Below, piece after piece: positions 28,597 through 36,466 of a DNA stretch of 40,245 nt. Source of the stretch: Candidatus Parcubacteria bacterium (GTDB lineage Bacteria > Patescibacteriota > Minisyncoccia > Phycocordibacterales > Phycocordibacteraceae); NCBI GenBank assembly GCA_021731495.1, contig JAKFXG010000030.1, positions 1 to 40,245 of the forward strand, read 5' to 3'. Positions within the stretch are counted from its first letter, which is position 1. The number at the start of each line of letters is the position of its first letter. The notes beneath the pieces were generated by a model, which saw only the letters and a program-made list of their open reading frames with translations, did not search any database and was not told where the DNA came from. The position numbers and the translations under genes are program-made.

Positions 28597-29559
28597 ATGC
28601 AAACCATTGTCGGGGTATTGCGGGGTGGACCATCGCGCGAGCATGAAGTCTCGCTCAAGACCGGTGCCGCCATGCTCGCGAATCTTCCCGAGGAGCGATA
28701 CTCCGTGCGTGATATTTATATTGATAAGAATGGGCAGTGGCACAATCGTGGTCGGGTTACCACTCCCGAGCGCGTACTCCGCCAGATCGATGTTGCGCTC
28801 ATCGGTCTGCATGGCGAGTATGGCGAGGACGGGGAAGTGCAAAAGCTCCTGGAACGTTTCGGCGTCCCGTATACTGGTGCAGATTCGTTTGGTTCATATC
28901 TCGCGATGCACAAGCTTATGGCAAAAGTCCGTGCGAAAGAAGCCGGATTGCTCACGCCCGAGTCTCATTACATCGAGCGCGCCAAAGACAGTGAAGATGC
29001 GGCACACGACATCATCCGTAATTTTCATCAGCCGGTTGTGGTAAAGCCTGTTGGATGGGGCTCTTCGGTTGGAATCTCAATCGTAGGAGGGTACGCGCCT
29101 GTGCTCACCGCTATCGAGCGGCTCTTTGCTGATGGCGCCGCCGGCGTGCTCGTCGAGCAGCTTATTCGTGGCAAAGAGGCGACTGCCGGCGTTGTCGAAG
29201 GACTGCGAGGCGAAGCGCTGTATGCGCTCCCTCCCGTCGAAATTATTCCACCAGAGGACGATTTCTTTTCATATGATGCAAAGTATTCCGGCGAGACGCG
29301 CGAGATCTGTCCCGGTAACTTCTCTCGCGTGGTAAATGAAGAGTTACAGCACGCAGCAAAAGTGATTCATCGCGCACTCGGCTTACGCCACTATTCACGG
29401 AGCGATTTCATTGTGACGCCCAAAGGCATTTATTATCTAGAGACGAACACGTTACCCGGACTTACCGCAGAATCACTTCTGCCAAAATCGCTTGCAGCGG
29501 TCGGAATTCCATTTCAGGAGTTCCTCTCGCATCTCGTTAGTCTCGCTCTTGAGAGATAA
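28597..29559 (+). CDS. ddl: D-alanine--D-alanine ligase
   Basis: GGPSREHEVSLKTG, LHGEYGEDG, VVKPVGWGSSVGISIV, YYLETNTLPGLT. Confidence 0.95.
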   Translation: MQTIVGVLRGGPSREHEVSLKTGAAMLANLPEERYSVRDIYIDKNGQWHNRGRVTTPERVLRQIDVALIGLHGEYGEDGEVQKLLERFGVPYTGADSFGSYLAMHKLMAKVRAKEAGLLTPESHYIERAKDSEDAAHDIIRNFHQPVVVKPVGWGSSVGISIVGGYAPVLTAIERLFADGAAGVLVEQLIRGKEATAGVVEGLRGEALYALPPVEIIPPEDDFFSYDAKYSGETREICPGNFSRVVNEELQHAAKVIHRALGLRHYSRSDFIVTPKGIYYLETNTLPGLTAESLLPKSLAAVGIPFQEFLSHLVSLALER

Positions 29560-29591
29560 AAAAGAATCGCCCGACCAGGTCAGGCGATTCG

Positions 29592-30218
29592 TCAGGCAAA
29601 CAGTGACCACCTTGGTCGTAAGCTTTTAAAACTGAAAGGACTTTCATTTTTTACCGTCCGGAATATTCCGAAGTGTAAATGTTCACAATCAGTCCAGCCG
29701 GTCTTTCCAGTGGTTGCGATAATTTGACCTTTCCGCACGCGATCTCCTATCTTAATTCCGCGCGCTGATGCAGATCCTTTTTGAAGATGGCAATACTGAC
29801 TGAACTCGTTGTTATCGTGCCAAATACTAATGAAGTTCAGGTGATCTCGGAAATCCTCGGTCTCGCCCCACTTTTCATGTCGCTCTACAAGCTCGATGAT
29901 TTTCCCGTCTTTAGTGGCGCGTACCGGAGTCCCGTCTGGCACATGGAAATCGATGCAATGTAAGAAGGGGCCGATATGCGATTCCGGACTGTTGCCACAA
30001 ACGAAAGGGCCAAGCATGAATACCGTTTCGGGTATGTGGGCTTTGGTTATACGCTGCCCTGCAAGTCTGGCCGTGTGCCTAGCGATCTTAAGAGGGTAAA
30101 TATAGCGGCCCTTACTCTTCTCGTTGTCCCAGAGCGGGTTCTTTGCCCATTGCCGTAACTGTTCCATCTCGACACCCCTAAATCTGCCTCGTTCTTGTTG
30201 TAGTGAGCTGTCTGACAT
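29592..30218 (-). CDS. M23/LytM-like peptidase domain protein
   Basis: HCIDFHVPDGTPVRATKDGKII...GDRVRKGQIIATTGKTGWTDCEHLHFGI. Confidence 0.8.
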   Translation of the reverse strand: MSDSSLQQERGRFRGVEMEQLRQWAKNPLWDNEKSKGRYIYPLKIARHTARLAGQRITKAHIPETVFMLGPFVCGNSPESHIGPFLHCIDFHVPDGTPVRATKDGKIIELVERHEKWGETEDFRDHLNFISIWHDNNEFSQYCHLQKGSASARGIKIGDRVRKGQIIATTGKTGWTDCEHLHFGIFRTVKNESPFSFKSLRPRWSLFA

Positions 30219-30331
30219 CCTTCTTATTATACTTACTCCACGAAACTAAAGTTACATCACTGTAGTTAATTTGAAAATCAAGGTGGCGCATCCTTCGCGG
30301 GATGCGCCACACGTTTTTCCGAAACCAAGGC

Positions 30332-30595
30332 TCAGTCTTCGAGGTCGTCTTCGAACCGTTGGAAGAGCGCCACCGCTTCCTCGTTCGTCTGTACCCCAAG
30401 GTTAGCGCGTATTATTTCGAAGGTCCTTTGCATCGATCTAACTTTCGCCAAGGAGGAAATCTCGCTCAGCGGTTTCCCCTCGGCAAACCATCCTAAATAC
30501 ATGAGATGAGATGGCAATAAGGTCTTCAGTCTCTTCAACTTTTCCCCCGCTTCGGCGGCCCCTGGAGCCGTATCGAACGGTAGGGATTTACTCAT
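30332..30595 (-). CDS. Small LuxR/HTH-like protein (87 aa)
   Basis: GGAGGTG upstream of ATG 30595; LGWFAEGKPLSEISSLAKVRSMQRTFEIIRANLGVQTNEEAVAL resembles a GerE-type helix-turn-helix. Confidence 0.5.
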   Translation of the reverse strand: MSKSLPFDTAPGAAEAGEKLKRLKTLLPSHLMYLGWFAEGKPLSEISSLAKVRSMQRTFEIIRANLGVQTNEEAVALFQRFEDDLED

Positions 30596-30661
30596 GTACG
30601 TCACCTCCACGATTGTTTTGTCCAAAAACATGATACCGTACTTTAGCGAAATACAAATACT

Positions 30662-31270
30662 ATGAATTTGAAAGAAACGTACAATCGCATAGCCGAGGAT
30701 TGGCACCGCGACCACTCGCATGATGACTGGTGGATAGAGGGTACCGACACGTTTATAAAAAAGCTTTTACCGAGCGCACATGTTCTTGATGTCGGTTGTG
30801 GTAGCGGCGTGAAGTCGAAATATCTTATCGCGCACGGGCTCAAGGTCACGGGTATCGACATCTCGGATAAACTGCTCGAGATAGCAAGACGCGAGGTGCC
30901 GGCGGGCGAGTTTAAAGTGTTCTCGATGACTAATCTTGACTCGATGCCAGAGACTTTTGATGGGGTTTTTGCACAAGCGTCGCTGCTTCATATTCCGAGA
31001 AAAGATGCGGGTAAGGTGGTAGGCAAAATGGCCGAGCGGGTTGTCCCGGGAGGGCTTCTCTATATCGCGGTAAAAGAAGTACGCACCGATAAGCCGGAGG
31101 AAGGGACTCTTAAGGAAGATGACTATGGGTATACATACGAACGATTCTTCAGTTATTTCACGCAACCGGAGCTGGAGAAATACATGACTGGTGCGGGGAT
31201 GGAAATCGTTTATACAGATCGCCATCAGACGGGTAAAACCGTGTGGCTTCAAATTATCGGGAATAAATGA
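30662..31270 (+). CDS. Class I SAM-dependent methyltransferase
   Basis: VLDVGCGSGVKSKYLIAHGLKVTGIDISDKLLEIAR. Confidence 0.93.
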   Translation: MNLKETYNRIAEDWHRDHSHDDWWIEGTDTFIKKLLPSAHVLDVGCGSGVKSKYLIAHGLKVTGIDISDKLLEIARREVPAGEFKVFSMTNLDSMPETFDGVFAQASLLHIPRKDAGKVVGKMAERVVPGGLLYIAVKEVRTDKPEEGTLKEDDYGYTYERFFSYFTQPELEKYMTGAGMEIVYTDRHQTGKTVWLQIIGNK

Positions 31271-31285
31271 TACTCTGATCTGTAA

Positions 31286-31358
31286 GGGCCCTTAGCTCAT
31301 CTGGTAGAGCGCCTCATTTGCAATGAGGAGGTAAGCGGTTCAAGTCCGCTAGGGTCCA
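31286..31358 (+). tRNA. tRNA-Ala(TGC)
   Basis: GGGCCCT/AGGGTCC acceptor, CCTCA-TTTGCAA-TGAGG anticodon arm, TTCAAGT T loop. Confidence 0.92.
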
Positions 31359-31669
31359 CAAAAGACACAATTAACCTGCCTTGCGGCAGGTTTTGTGCTT
31401 TTGTGGAAGCCGCAGCGATGGTCGGCTAGCAAGCCGACCCGCGAGGCGGGGTCGAGAAATTTTGTTTGTGACGACAAACAAAATATTCGTGACCACAAAT
31501 AACGACAGAAAACCTCCACTGCTGGAGGTTTTCTGCGTTGTGGATGGCGGAGGCATATTTTGCCAGCAGGCAAAATGTCGAGCCGGGGTCGCGGAAATTC
31601 AATTGCATCGGCAATTGAATTATCTGTGACCACAAAACCTGCCTTGCGGCAGGTTTTCTTAATTTGTGG
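31356..31669. repeat. Modular hairpin array downstream of tRNA-Ala
   Basis: At least seven perfect short-loop stems with conserved linkers in about 310 bp (see findings). Confidence 0.85.
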
Positions 31670-31716
31670 ACATTGTGGTACTGTCAGCACGGAAACATAT
31701 CGTTTGGAGGATTGCC

Positions 31717-32004
31717 ATGACCGATTTAAACTCGGCTCCTGTGCCTGAGGAGACCTATACCTTCTACCATCAATGCTTTTGCAAATGGTGTCGCAAAATC
31801 ATAAGTACCCCAATACAGAAGAAGGCGAGCGATATTGCTAGCAATAAGCGAGAGAGCGTTCTCGCCCAAATCAAGCAGGGCGCGAAGTTGCTTTGGCCCT
31901 ACGATCCAACCGAAGAGGAGGCCGCGGAGATTGCCGCCTCTGCCACATGTCCCAACGACCCAGAGCATAAATTGGAATTCATATGGGCTATAGGTGCGGC
32001 GTAA
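31717..32004 (+). CDS. Hypothetical protein with Cys pairs
   Basis: TTTGGAGG RBS; MTDLNSAPVPEETYTFYHQCFCKWCRKI; followed by terminator-like hairpin. Confidence 0.6.
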   Translation: MTDLNSAPVPEETYTFYHQCFCKWCRKIISTPIQKKASDIASNKRESVLAQIKQGAKLLWPYDPTEEEAAEIAASATCPNDPEHKLEFIWAIGAA

Positions 32005-32205
32005 TACCTCGTTTCTCTCAATGCCCTTATGTTCAACTCGCACTTGCCGTCCGATTTTCCGGGCGGCATTTTTCTTTCCCAAACAGGTTCCCGCGCCGCA
32101 CCACAAACGTAGCGATGGTGCGGGCTCACAGAGCATTGGCTTTGCGCTTCCAATTTAAGGAGGTGATACGCGAGCTCGCGAATCTCGGAATCTAGAAGAC
32201 CTTAG

Positions 32206-32276
32206 TCGGGCCGCCGGGAATCGAACCCGGTCTGCACGAACCCGAATCGTGCGTACTACCGGCATACTCCGGCCCG
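32206..32276 (-). tRNA. tRNA-Pro(CGG)
   Basis: Reverse strand CGGGCCG/CGGCCCG acceptor, CACGA-TTCGGGT-TCGTG, CCGGG-TTCGATT-CCCGG. Confidence 0.88.
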
Positions 32277-32426
32277 GTGCGCTCTGCAGATTCTCTCCCT
32301 ACAGGAGCAGTACACCTTGCGGATTTTTTTGTTTATATTCGTTCCAAAAAATACTCGCAAGGTCTTCGAATCCTGCACGCACGCCTCCCAGGCGTGCTAG
32401 AGCGCACGCACATGGAGACATGCTTG

Positions 32427-32500
32427 TGCGCTCTGCAGGATTCGAACCTGCGACCTTTCGCGTGTGAGGCGAACGCTCTAACCAACTGAGCTAAGAGCGC
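32427..32500 (-). tRNA. tRNA-Val(CAC)
   Basis: Reverse strand GCGCTCT/AGAGCGC acceptor, TTCGC-CTCACAC-GCGAA, GCAGG-TTCGAAT-CCTGC. Confidence 0.93.
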
Positions 32501-32542
32501 GCTCAGAAACGATAGCAGATGACGGCTTGTTACGCACCACTT

Positions 32543-32613
32543 TCGGGCTACCGGGAATCGAACCCGGTCTACATGCACCCCATGCATGCGTACTGCCGGT
32601 ATACTATAGCCCG
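32543..32613 (-). tRNA. tRNA-Pro(GGG)
   Basis: Reverse strand CGGGCTA/TAGCCCG acceptor, CATGC-ATGGGGT-GCATG, CCGGG-TTCGATT-CCCGG. Confidence 0.88.
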
Positions 32614-32658
32614 TTGTTTTTCTACTATATCGTACTTATGTTAACATCGCCGATGTTC

Positions 32659-32695
32659 GGGCCCTTAGCTCAGTTGGTAGAGCGCGTCATGAGTA
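32659..32695 (+). pseudogene. Orphan 5' half of a tRNA
   Basis: GGGCCCTTAGCTCAGTTGGTAGAGCGCGTCAT: acceptor 5' strand, D arm and anticodon 5' strand with no matching 3' half. Confidence 0.7.
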
Positions 32696-32707
32696 CCGGT
32701 AGAAATT

Positions 32708-32778
32708 GGGCCTATAGTAAAGTGGTATTACGCGTCATTCGCATTGACGAGGCTCGGGTTCGATTCCCGATAGGTCCA
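32708..32778 (+). tRNA. tRNA-Ala(CGC)
   Basis: GGGCCTA/TAGGTCC acceptor, CGTCA-TTCGCAT-TGACG, TCGGG-TTCGATT-CCCGA. Confidence 0.85.
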
Positions 32779-32816
32779 CAAAATTAAAGAGCCGTAATCG
32801 GCGACTATAATTTTGT
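32778..32816. repeat. Covarying stem element, copy 1 (AAGA/GACTA core)
   Basis: ACAAAATTA-AAGA-GCCG-TAAT-CGGC-GACTA-TAATTTTGT. Confidence 0.75.
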
Positions 32817-32842
32817 AGGATGTCGTAATTCTTATTACGGCC

Positions 32843-32896
32843 CCACCAGGCCAGAAAAAGCCGGATTAGTCCCCGGCTTTTTCTGTGCCTTGGTGG
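32843..32896. repeat. Long imperfect hairpin after tRNA-Ala(CGC)
   Basis: CCACCAGGCCAGAAAAAGCCGG ... CCGGCTTTTTCTGTGCCTTGGTGG. Confidence 0.8.
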
Positions 32897-32994
32897 ACGT
32901 CGCAGGAGGAGTCGAACCGCGGTGGGGGATAACGCACTTTTCATTAAAACTTTCCTGATAGAGTCATCTCAGAAGATCACTATAGGGGGTTACC

Positions 32995-33315
32995 ATGGGC
33001 AAAAGGAAAGCGGGGGAAAACATTTTGCGCGGTACTATATCCGTAACGGTGTGTTTAGGGGAAGGCACCGATCTTACTAATGGCAGACCAGGTCGTTATG
33101 AAGTAAGTGGTATCTTTTGTAATCTGAAAACGTACGGGGAAGGGGCCCTCGTCTTTGATTTTGGGAGCGCCAGATTTACCGTCAGTTCCGTGGAGGAACC
33201 TCTCCCGGAACTAAAATCTGGGAAGAAGTACCGCCTCATACTCAAGACTCTTGGGAAGCACTCGCTCTTTCGAGACAAAAGACCTCGAGACGTACATCTG
33301 GTGGGCATCTATTGA
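32995..33315 (+). CDS. Hypothetical protein (106 aa)
   Basis: Purine-rich upstream site, intact ORF, terminator AAAAGCCGATG..CATCGGCTTTTT downstream. Confidence 0.6.
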   Translation: MGKRKAGENILRGTISVTVCLGEGTDLTNGRPGRYEVSGIFCNLKTYGEGALVFDFGSARFTVSSVEEPLPELKSGKKYRLILKTLGKHSLFRDKRPRDVHLVGIY

Positions 33316-33495
33316 TGCCTATCATCCACCAGAAAAGCCGATGCTCCGCGCATCGGCTTTTTGACCTCTGTGCGTCCCAAAGAGCCATATAACCTGCCAT
33401 TTTATAGGGTATTGACAGTTCGACATAAAGGGCGTATACTTTACTGCGGAGGTTTGGAGAGATCTCCGAATCAATTTGACCATTGGGGACAAAAA

Positions 33496-33741
33496 ATGAA
33501 AGTTGCAATTGGACTCGGTCTTGCCTTCGTCGGCCTTTTTATTCTTGCCGGCGCCAGCGGCACTGCCGACATCGCTGCATTGCAGGCCGCCTCGGGCGGC
33601 ACTCGGGAGGCCGCTCACGAAGGGTCCTTCCTGAGTTTCTTCCTCATGATGATGCTTGGTCTGGCAGTCTTCCTCTTCGGGATCTTCTGCCTCCTGAGCC
33701 CGAGCAGTGAGCCGCCGTACCGCCGTTTTCAAAGGAGATAA
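33496..33741 (+). CDS. Small two-TM membrane protein (81 aa)
   Basis: MKVAIGLGLAFVGLFILAGASGT...FLMMMLGLAVFLFGIFCLLSP; hairpin downstream. Confidence 0.55.
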   Translation: MKVAIGLGLAFVGLFILAGASGTADIAALQAASGGTREAAHEGSFLSFFLMMMLGLAVFLFGIFCLLSPSSEPPYRRFQRR

Positions 33742-33874
33742 CAGACCTAGGGACGTAACCCCGGACTCATGAAGAGTCCGGGGTTCCACTTTTCCATAGA
33801 AATTTTTGTAGAAACAACATTTTTGTGTATAGTAAAAACAGATAGTGCAACAAACGAAATGAGAGGAGGGTCGC

Positions 33875-34018
33875 GTGAACCACACGCAAAGCCAGGACGA
33901 TAGTGCTCCGGCACAACGGATGTGTCCACGGCGGAAAAGAAACTGCTACTGGATTCTTGGCATTATGGCCATGAACGCTGTGGCGATAATAATACTCGCC
34001 AAAATTTTCTTCCATTAA
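33875..34018 (+). CDS. Small single-TM protein (47 aa, GTG start)
   Basis: GAGAGGAGGG-TCGC-GTG; VNHTQSQDDSAPAQRMCPRRKRNCYWILGIMAMNAVAIIILAKIFFH; below track cutoff. Confidence 0.5.
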   Translation: MNHTQSQDDSAPAQRMCPRRKRNCYWILGIMAMNAVAIIILAKIFFH

Positions 34019-34040
34019 TGTCTTAATGATCTTTAAAGTA

Positions 34041-34069
34041 GAGCCCCGGCTAATGGCCGGGGCTTACTC
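34041..34069 (+). terminator. Intrinsic terminator-like hairpin
   Basis: AGCCCCGGC taatg GCCGGGGCT. Confidence 0.65.
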
Positions 34070-34075
34070 TTTATT

Positions 34076-34110
34076 GAAGGCAGGTTCCGCCTCTGGCGGG
34101 ACCTGCCTTC
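34076..34110. repeat. Intergenic palindrome (GGCAGG...CCTGCC type)
   Basis: GAAGGCAGGTTCCGCC tct GGCGGGACCTGCCTTC, 16 bp with one wobble. Confidence 0.8.
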
Positions 34111-34137
34111 AACTCACTGTTACGGTTACGCGTCGGA

Positions 34138-34389
34138 CTACTTCAAATGCGCTGAGACGAGCTTTGTCATCTCGAACATTGTGACTTCTCCTTTACCGCC
34201 GAAGATGGCCTTCAATTTGTCATCCGCGAGGATATTTCTCTTGTTCTGAGGATTCTGAAGGTTGTTCTTCTTGATGTACACCCAAAGCTGTTTGACTACT
34301 TCGGTCCTCGGCATCGGGCCTGCGCCAACGACCGCCTCCAGTTCAGGAGAAAGCGTGAGAGGTTTCGATAGAGCTGAATTTATTGCCAT
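34138..34389 (-). CDS. SWIB/MDM2 domain protein
   Basis: PMPRTEVVKQLWVYIKKNNLQNPQNKRNILADDKLKAIFGGKGEVTMFEMTKLVSAHL. Confidence 0.92.
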   Translation of the reverse strand: MAINSALSKPLTLSPELEAVVGAGPMPRTEVVKQLWVYIKKNNLQNPQNKRNILADDKLKAIFGGKGEVTMFEMTKLVSAHLK

Positions 34390-34561
34390 AATGAATGTGA
34401 TTGTATTAATACTAACCTGACGTATCCAGTATATAGCACAGGCAAGCCAGATAGCGAGCCCCCTTCAGGGGATTGCGCTTTTGTGGATATATCTCATACT
34501 GGTTTCAGACACAGTCAGTGCGTTGCAATTCCGCAACGCACCTTTCCATGGGGAGGACGGA

Positions 34562-35017
34562 ATGTCGGTCGTTCACACAGCACTTCCTGAATCCGATTCT
34601 CCTCTTTGGAGAATCGGGCTCTACCATTGCAAGCGGGTTGCTCGGCTTCAAGTTGGCAATCGTCTTGCTGCCAAAGACACCGCAGAGCGTTTGGACAATC
34701 TTCTTCTGCTTGCCGGTTTTTCCGTTATTCGTTCCGCTATTCGTAGGAGAGCCCCCTCCGCTCAAGGGGACTTCGATACGTATTCGAAGGAGAGCGAGCA
34801 CGGCTATACCCACAAGGTCTCGATTGGTCAATCCTCAATCGTCTTTCACACCTACCCGGAGTGGGGGACGGTAACTATCAGCATCGAAACCTGCGGCGAT
34901 CTCGCCTACTGTCGAAACGCGATGCATAAACTCGTTGATTCCTCGAAATTGTTTTTCGGGGCGGTGGAGTTTATCGTGGTGGAGGCACCAGCCCTTCCGC
35001 TGGTATACCGAAAATAA
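34562..35017 (+). CDS. S-adenosylmethionine decarboxylase (SpeD/SpeH)-family homologue, possibly neofunctionalised
   Basis: GGGGAGG-ACGGA-ATG; SSIVFHTYPEWGTVTISIETCGD aligns with SpeH ESHISIHTWPExxYAAVDxxTCGD. Confidence 0.75.
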   Translation: MSVVHTALPESDSPLWRIGLYHCKRVARLQVGNRLAAKDTAERLDNLLLLAGFSVIRSAIRRRAPSAQGDFDTYSKESEHGYTHKVSIGQSSIVFHTYPEWGTVTISIETCGDLAYCRNAMHKLVDSSKLFFGAVEFIVVEAPALPLVYRK

Positions 35018-35051
35018 TACCCATGCACGGTCACGGTCTACAGCAAAGAAA

Positions 35052-35075
35052 GGGACGCAAGCAATTGCGTCCCTT
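35052..35075 (+). terminator. Intrinsic terminator
   Basis: GGGACGCAA gcaa TTGCGTCCC followed by TTATTGTTTT. Confidence 0.75.
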
Positions 35076-35116
35076 ATTGTTTTACTGGCACTGACTTGTT
35101 TGTTATTGTGGAAAAT

Positions 35117-35863
35117 ATGCACGAAGGCATCTCAGTCGTCCTCAAGGCGGAGCAGCTAGGCTCCGTTTTCGGTTTTCCCATCACCAACTCGCTCATCATG
35201 GCATGGGTCGTGATGGCGCTTCTCATCGGCCTTGCCTTTTTCTTCGGCCGCTCGCTCGCGCTCGTCCCTGGGAAGCTTCAGGCTGGCGTTGAATGGGCTT
35301 TCGAGGGCGTGCTCGCGTACATGACTGAGGTATTGGGGAGTGAGGCGCTCGCTCACCGTTTCTTTCCTCTTGTCGTTTCAGTCTTTCTCTTCATCGCCTT
35401 CATTAACGAACTTGAGTTTTTCCCCGGCATTGGCTCAATTGGCATCATGCACGGCTCAGAGTTCCTGCCTATTCTGCGCGCGCCGACCACGGATCTCAAC
35501 TTCACGCTCGCGCTCGCTTTGATAGCCTTCTTTGTTATCGAGATCACCGGCATCGCGACTCTCGGTTTTTTCAAATATGCCAAAAAATATGTTAATCTGA
35601 CTTCGCCGATCGGATTTGTCGTTGGGCTCATTGAGCTCATAAGCAATCTTGGTCGGCTCATCTCATTCTCATTTCGTCTTTTCGGAAATATTTTCGCGGG
35701 TGAAGTGTTGGTCCTTGTCGCCACATTTTTTCTGCCCTATATTCTCCCGGCGCCTCTGATGGGATTTGAAATGTTCATCGGCCTCGTGCAGGCACTCGTT
35801 TTCTCGATGCTGATATTGTTCTTTGTAAAGTTGGCAATTATGGACCCACACGAGGCACACTAG
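35117..35863 (+). CDS. atpB: ATP synthase F0 subunit a
   Basis: Operon context; LISFSFRLFGNIFAGEVLVLVATFF with conserved Arg; multi-TM. Confidence 0.95.
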   Translation: MHEGISVVLKAEQLGSVFGFPITNSLIMAWVVMALLIGLAFFFGRSLALVPGKLQAGVEWAFEGVLAYMTEVLGSEALAHRFFPLVVSVFLFIAFINELEFFPGIGSIGIMHGSEFLPILRAPTTDLNFTLALALIAFFVIEITGIATLGFFKYAKKYVNLTSPIGFVVGLIELISNLGRLISFSFRLFGNIFAGEVLVLVATFFLPYILPAPLMGFEMFIGLVQALVFSMLILFFVKLAIMDPHEAH

Positions 35864-36281
<418 letters not shown>

Positions 36282-36283
<2 letters not shown>

Positions 36284-36315
36284 AAAATCAAAGAGCACAG
36301 CGACTATGATTTTCT
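36282..36315 (+). repeat. Covarying stem element, copy 2 (AAGA/GACTA core)
   Basis: AGAAAATCA-AAGA-GC-ACA-GC-GACTA-TGATTTTCT. Confidence 0.7.
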
Positions 36316-36318
36316 TAA

Positions 36319-36466
36319 CCCCAGCCCCACTTTCGCGTGACGCTATGGAACTAAATCGAAATCATGGCGGATACGTGATTGATGTATCGGCGACGCTGCC
36401 CCGAATAGGGGCGGGCTATTCGCCCGCGCGTCGCCCCGACAATTCTCCTGCGAAAGTGGAGCGGGG
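36319..36466 (+). other. Multibranch stem structure in the atpE-atpF intergenic region
   Basis: CCCCAGCCCCACTTTCGC/GCGAAAGTGGAGCGGGG closes inner stems CGCTATG/CATGGCG, GATAC/GTATC, GGCGACGC/GCGTCGCC, CCCC/GGGG, GCGGGC/GCCCGC. Confidence 0.65.

Noticed and set aside
31381-31629. 82-aa ORF across the hairpin array
   Set aside because: Coding potential explained by palindromes; better interpreted as non-coding structured repeats
31356-31669. CRISPR array
   Set aside because: Spacing superficially regular but the repeated parts are linkers and loops while the variable parts are self-complementary arms; no direct repeats of CRISPR length and no cas genes
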